Source: Streptomyces lichenis
Lineage (GTDB): Bacteria; Actinomycetota; Actinomycetes; Streptomycetales; Streptomycetaceae
Length of the DNA stretch: 64,000 nucleotides
Assembly (NCBI RefSeq): GCF_023218175.1
Contig: NZ_JALPTH010000021.1
Location: 84,840 to 148,839, forward strand
Direction: 5' to 3'
Below the pieces are notes generated by a model that saw nothing but the letters and a program-made list of their open reading frames with translations, ran no database searches and had not been told where the DNA came from. This document shows positions 8,688 through 17,042 of this stretch, in pieces; position 1 is the stretch's first letter; each line of letters opens with the position of its first letter. A program made the position numbers and the translations under genes.

Positions 8688-9821
8688 TCAGAGCCAGCCG
8701 TTGCGCTTCAGGGTGCGGTGGATGGCCAGGCAGACGCCGATGATGCCGACCAGCACCATCGGGTAGCCGTAGCGCCAGTGCAGCTCCGGCATATGGTCGA
8801 AGTTCATCCCGTATACCCCGCAGACCGCCGTCGGGACGGCCACGATCGCCGCCCAGGAGGTGATCTTGCGCATGTCCTCGTTCTGCGCGACGGTCGCCTG
8901 CGCCAGGTTGGCCTGGAGGATGGAGTTCAGCAGCTCGTCGAAGCCGACGACCTGCTCCTGCACCCGGGCCAGGTGGTCGGCGACATCCCGGAAGTACTTC
9001 TGGATGTCCGGGTCCACCAGCCGCATCGGCCGCTCGCTCAGCAGCTGCATGGGCCGCAGCAGCGGGGTGACCGCGCGCTTGAACTCCAGCATCTCGCGCT
9101 TCATCTGGTAGATCCGCCCGGTGTCCGTGCCGCGGGTGGTGCCCTTGGCGGGCGGCGAGAACACGTCGATCTCGATCTGGTCGATGTCGGTCTGGACGGC
9201 GTCGGCCACCAGGATGTAGCCGTCCACCACATGGTCGCCGATGGCGTGCAGCACCGCCGAGGGGCCCTTGGCCAGCAGCTCCGGATCGCCCTCCATCCGG
9301 TGGCGCAGATTGCGCAGCGAGCCCTGGCCGCCGTGCCGGACGGTGATCACGAAGTCCTGGCCGGTGAAGCACATCACCTCGCCGGTCTCCACGACCTCGC
9401 TGGTCGCGGTCAGCTCGGCGTGCTCCACATAGTGGATCGTCTTGAAGACGGTGAACAGCGTGTCGTCGTACCGCTCCAGCTTGGGGCGCTGGTGGGCGTG
9501 GACGGCGTCCTCCACGGCCAGCGGATGCAGACCGAACTCGGCCGCGATCCCGGCGAACTCCTTCTCGGTGGGCTCGTGCAGCCCGATCCAGGCGAACCCA
9601 CCGCCGTCGCGCACCTGGCGCATCGCCTCGCGCGGGGTGAGGCAGGCGTCGGACTCCTGCTTCTGCCGCCGCCCGTCGCGGTAGACGGCGCAGTCCACCA
9701 CGGCGGTGGAGGCCGAGGGGTCGCGGGTGGGGTCGTAGGAGTTGTACCCGTTGTACGGGCCTTGGCTGCTCTTGCGCAGGGAGGGGCGTACGACTGCACG
9801 CAGGTCGCGGATCATCGACAT
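8688..9821 (-). CDS. corA: CorA-family magnesium/divalent cation transporter
   Basis: 377-aa CorA channel subunit: large soluble N-terminal domain, long coiled-coil stalk (DVADHLARVQEQVVGFDELL), then two C-terminal TM helices. The signature YGMN sits at ~337-340 at the end of TM1 (CGVYGMNFDHMPEL), and the short basic tail RTLKRNGWL follows TM2. Homologues assemble as pentamers and admit Mg2+, Co2+ or Ni2+. ATG 9821 has GAAGGAG upstream. The long 5' region (9822-10491) may hold its regulation. Confidence 0.94.
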   Translation of the reverse strand: MSMIRDLRAVVRPSLRKSSQGPYNGYNSYDPTRDPSASTAVVDCAVYRDGRRQKQESDACLTPREAMRQVRDGGGFAWIGLHEPTEKEFAGIAAEFGLHPLAVEDAVHAHQRPKLERYDDTLFTVFKTIHYVEHAELTATSEVVETGEVMCFTGQDFVITVRHGGQGSLRNLRHRMEGDPELLAKGPSAVLHAIGDHVVDGYILVADAVQTDIDQIEIDVFSPPAKGTTRGTDTGRIYQMKREMLEFKRAVTPLLRPMQLLSERPMRLVDPDIQKYFRDVADHLARVQEQVVGFDELLNSILQANLAQATVAQNEDMRKITSWAAIVAVPTAVCGVYGMNFDHMPELHWRYGYPMVLVGIIGVCLAIHRTLKRNGWL

Positions 9822-10491
9822 GGGCGGGCTCCTTCACGAAAGGGGCCGTCGGCGGTGCGTGGCACAGCCCGGAATGGGGGCGTCCTCGATGCCGTACGCG
9901 CGGGTGGTGCTCGGGGTGGTGCGTGCGCGTCGTACGGGCTGACGTCCGCAAAGCGGGCGGCACCGCGGTGTCGCGGTGACGGCGTTCGCTACAGACAGGC
10001 AAAACCGGACGGTGGTGTGCAGACCGGTGCGTCGCTCTTCCGTTGAGTGCGCCGTGGACCCGGTGGACGGCCGAGGCCGCGCGGGCCGGTGCGGCGGACC
10101 GGTGCCCTGGGGCCGTACGTCGCCGTACGGTTCCGGGCGGGCCGTGCGCCGACCGGGTGGGCACGTCGGCACGGAAGGTGCCGACGGGTCACGGCTCGTG
10201 TTCCCCGGGCGCCCGGAGGGATTCCCCGGTGTGTCCGGGGTCTCGGTCTCGGAAAGGCGCGATCAGCAGGAGCGGAGCCGGGCCACTGGGGCGGAAGAGC
10301 TGCCGGTACTGCACGATCGACTTCGATCCATCGCAGCCCCACCTCCTCCGGCCGGTCCCCCGTGAGGGACGTCTTCCGTCGGGACCGGAGGGCGTGCTCG
10401 GCATGCCGTCCCGACCAGACCGCCAGGGTAGCAGCCGATCAAGGCCCAAACCCGTTGCCTGCCCATTCCTTACGCGCTTTATGCTCGCCGC
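9822..10491. other. 670-bp intergenic region, no gene recognised
   Basis: The gap separates divergent corA and the SUFU gene. I see no convincing coding frame. It holds a 14-bp inverted repeat at 10315-10328 (GATCGA-CT-TCGATC) and GC-rich inverted segments. I looked for an M-box or other Mg2+ riboswitch ahead of corA and could not identify one. The SUFU -10 (TATGCT, 10480-10485) lies at the right edge. Confidence 0.6.
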
Positions 10492-11109
10492 ATGGCAGAA
10501 GTTTTGGATCTGGTCGAGGCCCGGCTGCGCACCGCCCTCGGCGAACCGGACGCCCGGGCCTCGGTCACCTTCCTCGGCACCGACCGGATCGAGGTGCTCC
10601 GCTTCACCGCGGTGGACACCGACGCCGACGGCGGTGGCAGCGGCGGCCGGCTGGTCCGCTACGCCACCCTCGGAATGTCCGCCCAGCCGATGGCCGACCC
10701 GACCGCCGTCCTCGCCGACCCGGTGAGGGGCCCGCGCGCCGAGCTGCTGCTGACGGTACGCGCCGGGCGCGCCGACACCGACCAGGTGCTCCGCCCCCTC
10801 GCCGTACTCGCCGCCTCCCCGCAGGTCGAGGGCGTGGTCGTGGCCCCCGGCGCCTCCCTGGACACCGGCGCCCCCCTCTGGCCGGACGCCCCCTTCACCT
10901 CCGTCCTGGTGGCCGAGCCCGGCGGGCTGGTCGAGGACCTGGAGCTGGACGACCCGATGGACCCGGTCCGCTTCCTACCCCTCCTCCCGATGACCCCCAA
11001 CGAGGCCGCCTGGAAGCGGGTGCACGGGGCGGGCGCGTTGCAGGAGCGATGGCTGACGGGGGGTACGGATCTGCGGGACCCGGGGCGGGGGGCCGTACGG
11101 CTGGACTGA
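10492..11109 (+). CDS. Suppressor-of-fused (SUFU) domain protein
   Basis: 205-aa protein resembling bacterial SUFU-domain proteins: EVLRFTAVDTDADGG, then YATLGMSAQPM, PRAELLLTVRAG, VVVAPGASLDTGAPLW and a C-terminal FLPLLPMTPNEAAWKRVHGA. Family members are common as immunity or accessory proteins in bacterial conflict loci; the role here is unproven. TATGCT ends 6 bases before the ATG, predicting a leaderless mRNA. Its stop is only 3 bp from the stop of the convergent NACHT gene, so the two transcripts probably overlap. Confidence 0.75.
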   Translation: MAEVLDLVEARLRTALGEPDARASVTFLGTDRIEVLRFTAVDTDADGGGSGGRLVRYATLGMSAQPMADPTAVLADPVRGPRAELLLTVRAGRADTDQVLRPLAVLAASPQVEGVVVAPGASLDTGAPLWPDAPFTSVLVAEPGGLVEDLELDDPMDPVRFLPLLPMTPNEAAWKRVHGAGALQERWLTGGTDLRDPGRGAVRLD

Positions 11110-11112
11110 GGT

Positions 11113-14100
11113 TTACGGTTCCAGCGGCTCGGGCCGGAGCGCGTCGAGCAGGTCCCGGGCGAAGGTGCGGATGCCCTCGTCGAGGTCGTGGGCGGCGCGG
11201 TCGGCGAGCAGGTCGAGGGTGGTGGGGACCTCGGGGGCGCGCCGGACGGTCTCGCGGAGGGCGGGAAGACGGACGTCCGGGTGCGGATCGCGGGCGGACA
11301 GGCCCATGAGGAGCGCCAGTGCGTTCGGGTCGAGCAGGGCGCGCAGGGACAGCGCCGGGAGTGCGGCGGCGCGGACGGCGGGGGAGGGGTCATCGCGGAT
11401 GAAACGCGTCTGGAGCGCGTGGTCGTCGTGCGCCAGGTAGATCACCTGGACCACCGCCGTGCGCACGGCGGGATCGTCGTCGCCGATGGCCTGGGCCAGG
11501 ACGGCCGAGCGGGTCTCGGCGTCGTCGTGCGCGGCGAGCAGCGCGACGGCGACGGCCCGGGCGCTGCCCGCGGTGTCCCGGCGGAGCCGGTCAAGCAGGA
11601 AGTCCTTCTCGTCACCGTTGGAGTGGGATTCCAGGTAGTGCAGTGCGGTGGCCCGCACCTCGGCGCTCTCGTCCTCCACCGCCCGTCGCCGGAAGAGCGC
11701 GTCGAGCCTTGGCCGGCCTCGGTAGCGGAGGGTGAGGACGCGCAGGGCGTGGGACCGGATCTCCGGGTCCGGGTCGCGGACCGCCCATTCCTCCGCAAGA
11801 TCCCCTGCGAAGGGGATCAGCCCGGGTAGGAGCATCAGCTCCGCCAGCACCTGCCGGCGTGCCGCCACGGAGGGTGTCTGCCGCAGCTGTGCCACCAGCT
11901 CCTGTCGCGATTCCGATGACGAGTCGGACATCGCCGTGAGGACCACCACCCGCAGCTCCTCCGTCTCCACTCGGGCCCGCTCCTGGAGGAAGGCCTCCAC
12001 CGCGGCCCTGTCCCGGTCCGAGGGGGGAGTGGCGGCGAGCAACCGCAGGCCCACCGCACGGACATCGGGATGAGGGTCCTGCGCGGCGCGCAGCCGCACG
12101 AAGTCCGGCGTGACATGAGGCCCCTCCTCCACCAGCAGGGCGAGCGCCAGCGCCCGCAGCTCCTTGCTGCCGTCCTCGGCGGCGAGCCGTCGCACAAAGG
12201 CGAGGAATTCCTCGGCAGGGGGGCCACCGTCCCGCGGCCGGGCGAACAGGGCGCGCAGTGCCGCCGATCGGGTCGCCGGGGTGTGCTCCGGGGCGATCAG
12301 GGTGCGCAGTGCCGCTTCCCTGTCCTCCCCGGCGGCCAGCAGGGCCACCACCAGGCCCGCCATGGCCTCGGCGGAGTTGTGCAGGATCTCAGCGCTCTGG
12401 GCCTGCCCGTACTGCCCGTCCCGGACGTACCAATCCACCAGCCCCGACAACCCTGGCCAGCGTGGCCCGAGGGCCCGTAGCGCGGCTCCGGTCCTGGCGA
12501 GGGTGTCGGCCGGCGGATACCAACCGGTCCCGATTCTCCGGTGCACCTCGACGGTCCTGATCAGCAGCCGCACCAGGCTCACGGTCTGCGCCTCCACCAG
12601 GCCGGGTCTGCGTACCTCCGCCAGGCACTCGGCGGCGAGCAGGAGTTCCGCGAAACTGCTGTCGTCGCCCGCCACCGCCCGCTCCCCGAACGGGCGCGCC
12701 GCCAGCACGCGATCGATGGCCCGTCCGGCGAACCGCTCGTCCAGGAGTCCGCTGAGCAGCAGCAGGATCTCGTGCCAGGCCGGGTCCTCCCAGTAGGCCG
12801 CGAAGATCCCGTACAGCTCCTCCTCGCTCACGCTGCGTTCACTCTGGAAGCGGTGGACCAGGTCGATGGCCACCAGGTACTCCAGGAAGGTGCGGTGGAC
12901 GAAGCCGTAGACCCCGCCGCCGAACAGGCTGAGCACGAAGTTGCGGTGCTGGAACTGGTCCAGCATGATCCGCGCGGCGGTGACCGCACGGTCGGGGGGC
13001 AGGGCGTAGCGGCCGGTCAGATAGGTCTCGAAGGTGTCGATGAGGTCCGGGCCCGCGATGTGGTTGCCCGCGATTCCGCCCTCGCCCTCCTGCATCCGGC
13101 GGGCCACCAGCCGCAGCAGCTCCAGCTTGTCCTCGGGTCCCAGGTACGGCAGGTGCTCCTCGACCCGGCGGTCCCTGAGGAACCGGCTCGGATCCCAGTG
13201 CTCGACCAGCACCGCCATCGCGTGCTCGTACACCGCCCGCCGGTCGCGGGGGAGTTCACGGCGGCGGCCGATGATGGCCAGGATGGTGAGGATCAGCGGA
13301 TTGCCCGCCAGGGAGCGTACGGAGGCGGAGCCGTCCACCGCCGTCAGCACCCGCTGCTCCAGCCGCCGGGCGTTCGCCGGATCGTCCGGGCAGGCCAGGG
13401 CGAACCACCGGTGGCAGAAGGCCCCGATCCGCTCCCGGTCCAGATCCTGGAGCATGAAGTCGGTGAAGCCCGCGCCGTCCAGTACCGCCCGCTGGTACCC
13501 GATCCGGCGGGAGGTGACCACGACGCGGGTCGCCGGGTACTTCGCGGCGAATCCGGCGATACGGCGGGCCACCGCGTTGCGGACGTCCTTCTCGAAGAGT
13601 TCGTCCAGGCCGTCGAAGACCACGAGCGCCGCGCGCGGACCGGTCCCGGCCAGGCACTCGCCCAGCATCCCGGGCGGAAGCCCCAGGCCCTCGTCCTCAT
13701 GGAGGTGCCCGAGGAAGTCCTCGAAGGTACGGTCCCGCCAGGCGGCCTCCGCGTACATCCGCAACTCCACGACGAGCGGCAGCCGGCCGTCCAGCCGCCC
13801 CAGCTCCGGGGGCGGCCCGCCCTCCGCCGTGAGCGCCAGCGCCAGATAGCGGGCGAGGGTGGACTTGCCGGCTCCCGGGTCGCCGAGCAACACCAGCCGG
13901 GTGTGCTCCGGGTCGCTCAGCACCTCCAGCACCGGAAGGGCGGGGCGCGCCTCGTACTCCTGGCGCATCCGCTCCACCATGAAGCGGTCCATGCCGAGGA
14001 ACTGCGGCAGCGCGTCGTCCGCGCCCGCCTCCCGCAGCCGCTGGACGACATCCCGGGGCAGCTCCACCGGTGGCGGGTCGGCGCGCACCGACTGGGGCAC

Positions 14101-14367
14101 GAATATCTCCCGCAGCCGCACGGCGGGGTGTTCGCCCTGCTCGTGCAGGGGTGTCAGCACCTCCAGGTCCAGCCGTCCGTACCGCTCCCGCAGCCGCTTG
14201 GCGTACGCGGTGTACGCCGCCTGGAAGTCGTCCTCGGTCGGGTCGGGGGCCGGCTGCGGGCCGAACACCACCGAGCCCTGGACCCCGTTGATCTGGACCA
14301 GGTCGCCGCCGACCCGCGCCCCGGACGCCTGCTGGCCCTTCCACCACCGCCCGAACAGCCCGCTCAC
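11113..14367 (-). CDS. NACHT NTPase with HEAT-like repeats (bacterial NLR-like)
   Basis: 1084-aa STAND-type NTPase. Residues 11-37 carry a Gly-rich motif (ARVGGDLVQINGVQGSVVFG) shared with the upstream gene. A linker typical of bacterial NACHT proteins follows (DDFQAAYTAYAKRLRERYG, then IFVPQSV). Walker A is GDPGAGKST (162-170). Walker B is LVVFDGLDEL (248-257), with the NACHT-type small residue and second acidic pair, and a sensor VVVTSRR follows. A helical region leads to ~8 HEAT-like repeats (~700-1080) marked by DPHPDVR, DPDPEIR, DDDPAVR and DPSPAVR. Such proteins act as ligand-triggered switches, many in anti-phage defence. GTG 14367 overlaps the previous stop (GTGA), so translation is coupled. 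Confidence 0.92.
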   Translation of the reverse strand: MSGLFGRWWKGQQASGARVGGDLVQINGVQGSVVFGPQPAPDPTEDDFQAAYTAYAKRLRERYGRLDLEVLTPLHEQGEHPAVRLREIFVPQSVRADPPPVELPRDVVQRLREAGADDALPQFLGMDRFMVERMRQEYEARPALPVLEVLSDPEHTRLVLLGDPGAGKSTLARYLALALTAEGGPPPELGRLDGRLPLVVELRMYAEAAWRDRTFEDFLGHLHEDEGLGLPPGMLGECLAGTGPRAALVVFDGLDELFEKDVRNAVARRIAGFAAKYPATRVVVTSRRIGYQRAVLDGAGFTDFMLQDLDRERIGAFCHRWFALACPDDPANARRLEQRVLTAVDGSASVRSLAGNPLILTILAIIGRRRELPRDRRAVYEHAMAVLVEHWDPSRFLRDRRVEEHLPYLGPEDKLELLRLVARRMQEGEGGIAGNHIAGPDLIDTFETYLTGRYALPPDRAVTAARIMLDQFQHRNFVLSLFGGGVYGFVHRTFLEYLVAIDLVHRFQSERSVSEEELYGIFAAYWEDPAWHEILLLLSGLLDERFAGRAIDRVLAARPFGERAVAGDDSSFAELLLAAECLAEVRRPGLVEAQTVSLVRLLIRTVEVHRRIGTGWYPPADTLARTGAALRALGPRWPGLSGLVDWYVRDGQYGQAQSAEILHNSAEAMAGLVVALLAAGEDREAALRTLIAPEHTPATRSAALRALFARPRDGGPPAEEFLAFVRRLAAEDGSKELRALALALLVEEGPHVTPDFVRLRAAQDPHPDVRAVGLRLLAATPPSDRDRAAVEAFLQERARVETEELRVVVLTAMSDSSSESRQELVAQLRQTPSVAARRQVLAELMLLPGLIPFAGDLAEEWAVRDPDPEIRSHALRVLTLRYRGRPRLDALFRRRAVEDESAEVRATALHYLESHSNGDEKDFLLDRLRRDTAGSARAVAVALLAAHDDAETRSAVLAQAIGDDDPAVRTAVVQVIYLAHDDHALQTRFIRDDPSPAVRAAALPALSLRALLDPNALALLMGLSARDPHPDVRLPALRETVRRAPEVPTTLDLLADRAAHDLDEGIRTFARDLLDALRPEPLEP

Positions 14368-14615
14368 GGCGCCCCCGACCCCGTACCGTCCCCGTCGATA
14401 CGGGCCGAGCCGCCCACCCCGTCCACCTGGTTGAGGCCGCCCCCGGCCCGCGCGCCCCGGGCCGACTGGCCGCCACCGGTGGGCGGCGGCGGGGGAGTGG
14501 CCTCGGCCGGCGGAGGGGGCGGTGCCGGACGGGACCCGCCGATGGTCAGGTCCCCCGCCACACCCCGCACCTGGTTGATGGACCCCCCGGCCGTCGCCCC
14601 GTCCGCCGACTGCCC
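14257..14615 (-). repeat. Three copies of a 27-residue Gly-rich motif across two genes
   Basis: Copies lie at 14535-14615 and 14391-14471 (two-TM protein) and 14257-14337 (NACHT N-terminus). Aligned without gaps they share G-Q-x-A-x-G-A-x-x-G-G at the start and Q-[VI]-x-G-V-x-G in the second half. The Q-[VI]-x-G core resembles RHIM/BASS-type amyloid signalling motifs. Confidence 0.85.
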
Positions 14616-14801
14616 GCTTCCGTCAGCGGAGTCGCCGCCCCGCAGGCCGTACACCGCCAGGCCCAGCCCCAGGAGGAAGCTGCCCACTCCGGCCCACTTG
14701 TCGGCCCGGTCCAGCCCCTGGAACACGAAGAAGACCACCAGGCCCGCGAGGACGAGCACCGCCCCCGCCCCGACCAGCCACCGCCGCCGCCGTTCCGTCA
14801 T
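14364..14801 (-). CDS. Two-TM protein carrying two copies of the NACHT N-terminal motif
   Basis: 145-aa protein of no named family I recognise. A basic N-terminus (TERRRRW) precedes two close TM helices (~8-27 and ~36-53). The rest is a low-complexity tail with two copies of a 27-residue motif (63-89 with SINQVRGVAGDLTIGG; 111-137 with GLNQVDGVGGSARIDG), separated by a Pro-rich linker. The same motif opens the coupled NACHT protein. By analogy with NLR-amyloid pairs I infer a membrane-acting effector or anchor switched by motif templating. ATG 14801 is chosen over the longer frame because TM1 then follows immediately. Confidence 0.75.
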   Translation of the reverse strand: MTERRRRWLVGAGAVLVLAGLVVFFVFQGLDRADKWAGVGSFLLGLGLAVYGLRGGDSADGSGQSADGATAGGSINQVRGVAGDLTIGGSRPAPPPPPAEATPPPPPTGGGQSARGARAGGGLNQVDGVGGSARIDGDGTGSGAP

Positions 14802-14827
14802 CCGTCCATCTTCACCGGAACGCGACG

Positions 14828-14876
14828 GCGCGGGGGCGCCCTTCGGAAGAAAGGGCACCCCCGCGCAACCAGCCTC
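14828..14876. terminator. Hairpin terminator after the MFS gene
   Basis: Stem GCGCGGGGG-C-GCCCTT pairs with AAGGGC-A-CCCCCGCGC around a short loop. It lies just past the MFS stop and before the two-TM gene start, insulating the NACHT unit. Confidence 0.75.
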
Positions 14877-14885
14877 ACCCAGGGC

Positions 14886-16151
14886 TCAGTTGGCGAAGAC
14901 CGCCACCGAGTCCTCCACCGCGTGCTGCGGCTGGAGCTCCTCGGCCTGGTGGCTGAGGGCCCGGCGGCGGACCCAGACGATGCCCGCGCCGACCAGGGCG
15001 GCCGCGCCCGCGACGACGAAGGGGATGTGGACGTTGGTCCACTCCTCGATCTTCGGGGCGAGGAAGGGCGCCGCGGCCGCGGCGAACCAGCGGACGAAGT
15101 TGTAGCCCGCGCTGGCGACCGGGCGCGGCGCGTCCGAGACGCCGAGGGCCAGTTCGGTGAAGACGGTGTTGTTCACGCCGATGAACGCGCCGGACAGGAT
15201 GGTGCAGACGATCGCGGCGGTGTGGCTGCCGTAGCCGAGGACCACCACGTCCGCGGCGAGCAGCACCAGCGAGCCGCCCAGCACCTTCAGCGAGCCGAAG
15301 CGCTCCTGGAGCCGGGGCGCGACCAGCACGGAGAAGACCGCGAGCAGCACACCCCAGGCGAAGAAGACCGCGCCGGACTTGTACGGGGTCATGTCCAGCA
15401 CGAACGGGGTGAACGCCAGCACCGTGAAGAACGCGTAGTTGTAGAAGAACGCGGAGGCGGCGGCCGAGGCCAGCCCCCCGTGGCCGAGCGCCTTGAGCGG
15501 GTCGGTCAGCGAGGTCTTCCGGGCGGGCCTGGGCTGCTCCTTCAGGAAGACGGTGATGCAGAGGAAGCCGACCGCCATCAGCGCGGCGGTGCCGAAGAAC
15601 GGGTAGCGCCAGCTGGCGTCGCCCAGCAGGGCGCCGAGCAGCGGGCCGCAGGCCATACCGAGGCCGAGCGCCGACTCGTAGAGCAGGATCGCCGCCGCGC
15701 TGCCGCCGGCCGCCGCGCCCACGATCACGGCGAGCGAGGTGGAGACGAAGAGTGCGTTGCCGAGGCCCCAGCCGGCCCGGAAGCCCACCAGTTCACCGAC
15801 CGAGCCGGAGGTGCCGGACAGCGCGGCGAAGACGATCACCAGGGCGAGACCGGCCAGCAGGGTCTTCTTGCCGCCGATGCGGCTGGAGACGAAGCCGGTG
15901 ACCAGCATCGCCACGGCGGTGATCAGGAAGTAGGAGGTGAAGAGCAGGGAGACCTGGCTGGCGTTGGCGTGCAGCCCTTGGGCGATGGACGGCAGGATCG
16001 GGTCGACCAGGCCGATGCCCATGAAGGCGACGACGGAGGCCCCGGCGGTGGCCCAGACGGCCTTGGGCTGGCGCAGGATGCTGCCGGCCCCCTCGTCGAG
16101 CGGGTCCGTCCCGGTCGGCCGCTCCGCTGTGGACGGTTCCTTTCCGCGCAT
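14886..16151 (-). CDS. Major facilitator superfamily exporter
   Basis: 421-aa MFS protein with ~12 TM helices. TM1 carries the DPILPSIAQGL signature of drug:H+ antiporters, and the motif-A loop appears as SSRIGGKKTLLAG. A hydrophilic central loop (KEQPRPARKTSLTDPLKALG) divides the two halves. ATG 16151 has AAGGAG 7 bases upstream. The AT-rich promoter contains an inverted repeat between -35 and -10, so expression is probably repressed by a dedicated regulator. The substrate is unknown; a siderophore or drug is plausible. Confidence 0.9.
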   Translation of the reverse strand: MRGKEPSTAERPTGTDPLDEGAGSILRQPKAVWATAGASVVAFMGIGLVDPILPSIAQGLHANASQVSLLFTSYFLITAVAMLVTGFVSSRIGGKKTLLAGLALVIVFAALSGTSGSVGELVGFRAGWGLGNALFVSTSLAVIVGAAAGGSAAAILLYESALGLGMACGPLLGALLGDASWRYPFFGTAALMAVGFLCITVFLKEQPRPARKTSLTDPLKALGHGGLASAAASAFFYNYAFFTVLAFTPFVLDMTPYKSGAVFFAWGVLLAVFSVLVAPRLQERFGSLKVLGGSLVLLAADVVVLGYGSHTAAIVCTILSGAFIGVNNTVFTELALGVSDAPRPVASAGYNFVRWFAAAAAPFLAPKIEEWTNVHIPFVVAGAAALVGAGIVWVRRRALSHQAEELQPQHAVEDSVAVFAN

Positions 16152-16196
16152 GCCTGGCTCCTTCTCAGCCTCGCGAGATGTAAGTGCTATATACAC

Positions 16197-16226
16197 ATAT
16201 TAAGTTAGACAGGCTAATGAATGCAA
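16197..16226 (-). promoter_or_regulatory. Promoter with internal operator for the MFS exporter
   Basis: On the minus strand TTGCAT (16221-16226) and TAATAT (16197-16202) are separated by exactly 18 bases. The spacer contains the inverted repeat TTAG-N5-CTAA (16205-16217). The half TTAAGTTAG resembles an IdeR/DmdR iron box, but the right half matches poorly, so a MarR/TetR-type operator is equally possible. Confidence 0.6.
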
Positions 16227-16320
16227 GTGGCACCCAGCCGAGGGGTGGGGACGACTTCCGCTTCCCCGATCGGGTGATCGTCCTTGACGAGCCGACTCCC
16301 GGGGAGGACCGTGGAACGCT

Positions 16321-16959
16321 ATGAGGGGCGAACCCAGTTGCCCGAAGTGCGGAGGCCGGGTCCGGACGCCCGGTCTCTTCTCCGACGCGTGGCAGTGCGA
16401 GGCGCACGGCGCCGTCCATCCGCTGCAACCGGTGATCCCACCCAGCGTCGAGGCGCTCGGCGTGGCCACCCACCGCGCCAAGGTCCCGGTCTGGATGCCC
16501 TGGCCGCTGCCGGTCGGCTGGCTGTTCACCGGGGTCGCCTACGCCGGTGACGACCGCAGCGGGGGCCGTGCCACCGTGGTCGCCTGCTCCGGCCCCGCCC
16601 CGCTCGGCGGCGTGGGCGAGCTGCTGCTGGTCGCCGAGGAACTGGGCGTCGGCCTGGGTGCCCGGTACGCCGGTGTGGAGGGCCCCGACCCCGCCCCGTA
16701 CATGCGGATCGACAACCGCCCGCACGCCAAGGTGCTCGCGGCCGGCCGTCCCACCCCGCTGTGGAACGTCATGGGCGCCCCCGAGGACCGGGCCGTCTTC
16801 GCCGGTGAGGCGCGCGGGCTGTGGCTGTGGGCCATCGTCTGGCCGGAGAAGTCCGGGATGCTGCTCTACGACGAACTGGTCCTCACCGACCTGCGCGAGG
16901 CCGGTGCCGAGATGGAGCTGCTGCCCTGCGGGGCGCTCACCCCCAAGCTGCTGGACTGA
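16321..16959 (+). CDS. Conserved protein with N-terminal zinc ribbon (DUF6758-like)
   Basis: 212-aa soluble protein conserved in actinomycetes, function unknown. It opens with a zinc-ribbon pair CPKCGG, then WQCEAHG. The remainder has VPVWMPWPLPVGWLFTGVAY, a central GVGELLLVAEELGVGLGA and LWLWAIVWPEKSGMLLYDE. ATG 16321 has GAGGACC upstream. It is divergent from the MFS exporter and ~80 bp ahead of the PHP gene on the same strand. The DUF assignment is from memory and moderate. Confidence 0.75.
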   Translation: MRGEPSCPKCGGRVRTPGLFSDAWQCEAHGAVHPLQPVIPPSVEALGVATHRAKVPVWMPWPLPVGWLFTGVAYAGDDRSGGRATVVACSGPAPLGGVGELLLVAEELGVGLGARYAGVEGPDPAPYMRIDNRPHAKVLAAGRPTPLWNVMGAPEDRAVFAGEARGLWLWAIVWPEKSGMLLYDELVLTDLREAGAEMELLPCGALTPKLLD

Positions 16960-17042
16960 GCCGGCCGGGAGGACCGGGGAGCCGGGGCCGTTATCCTTGA
17001 GCGTCCCCCCGTCCGTCCCGAGCCCCCGTCCGGAGTCCGCCC

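Noticed and set aside
9989..10342. Minus-strand ORF in the corA-SUFU gap with a fair ribosome site
   Set aside because: The product is Arg/Pro-rich without any domain, and overlapping frames are equally open. Treated as non-coding.
9822..10491. Mg2+ riboswitch (M-box) ahead of corA
   Set aside because: I could not identify the conserved M-box core or paired stems by eye; a covariance-model search would decide.
12541..15105. An 854-codon plus-strand frame across the NACHT, two-TM and MFS genes
   Set aside because: It is antisense to three real genes and its Gln/His/Arg-rich composition is typical of the shadow frame of GC-rich coding DNA.
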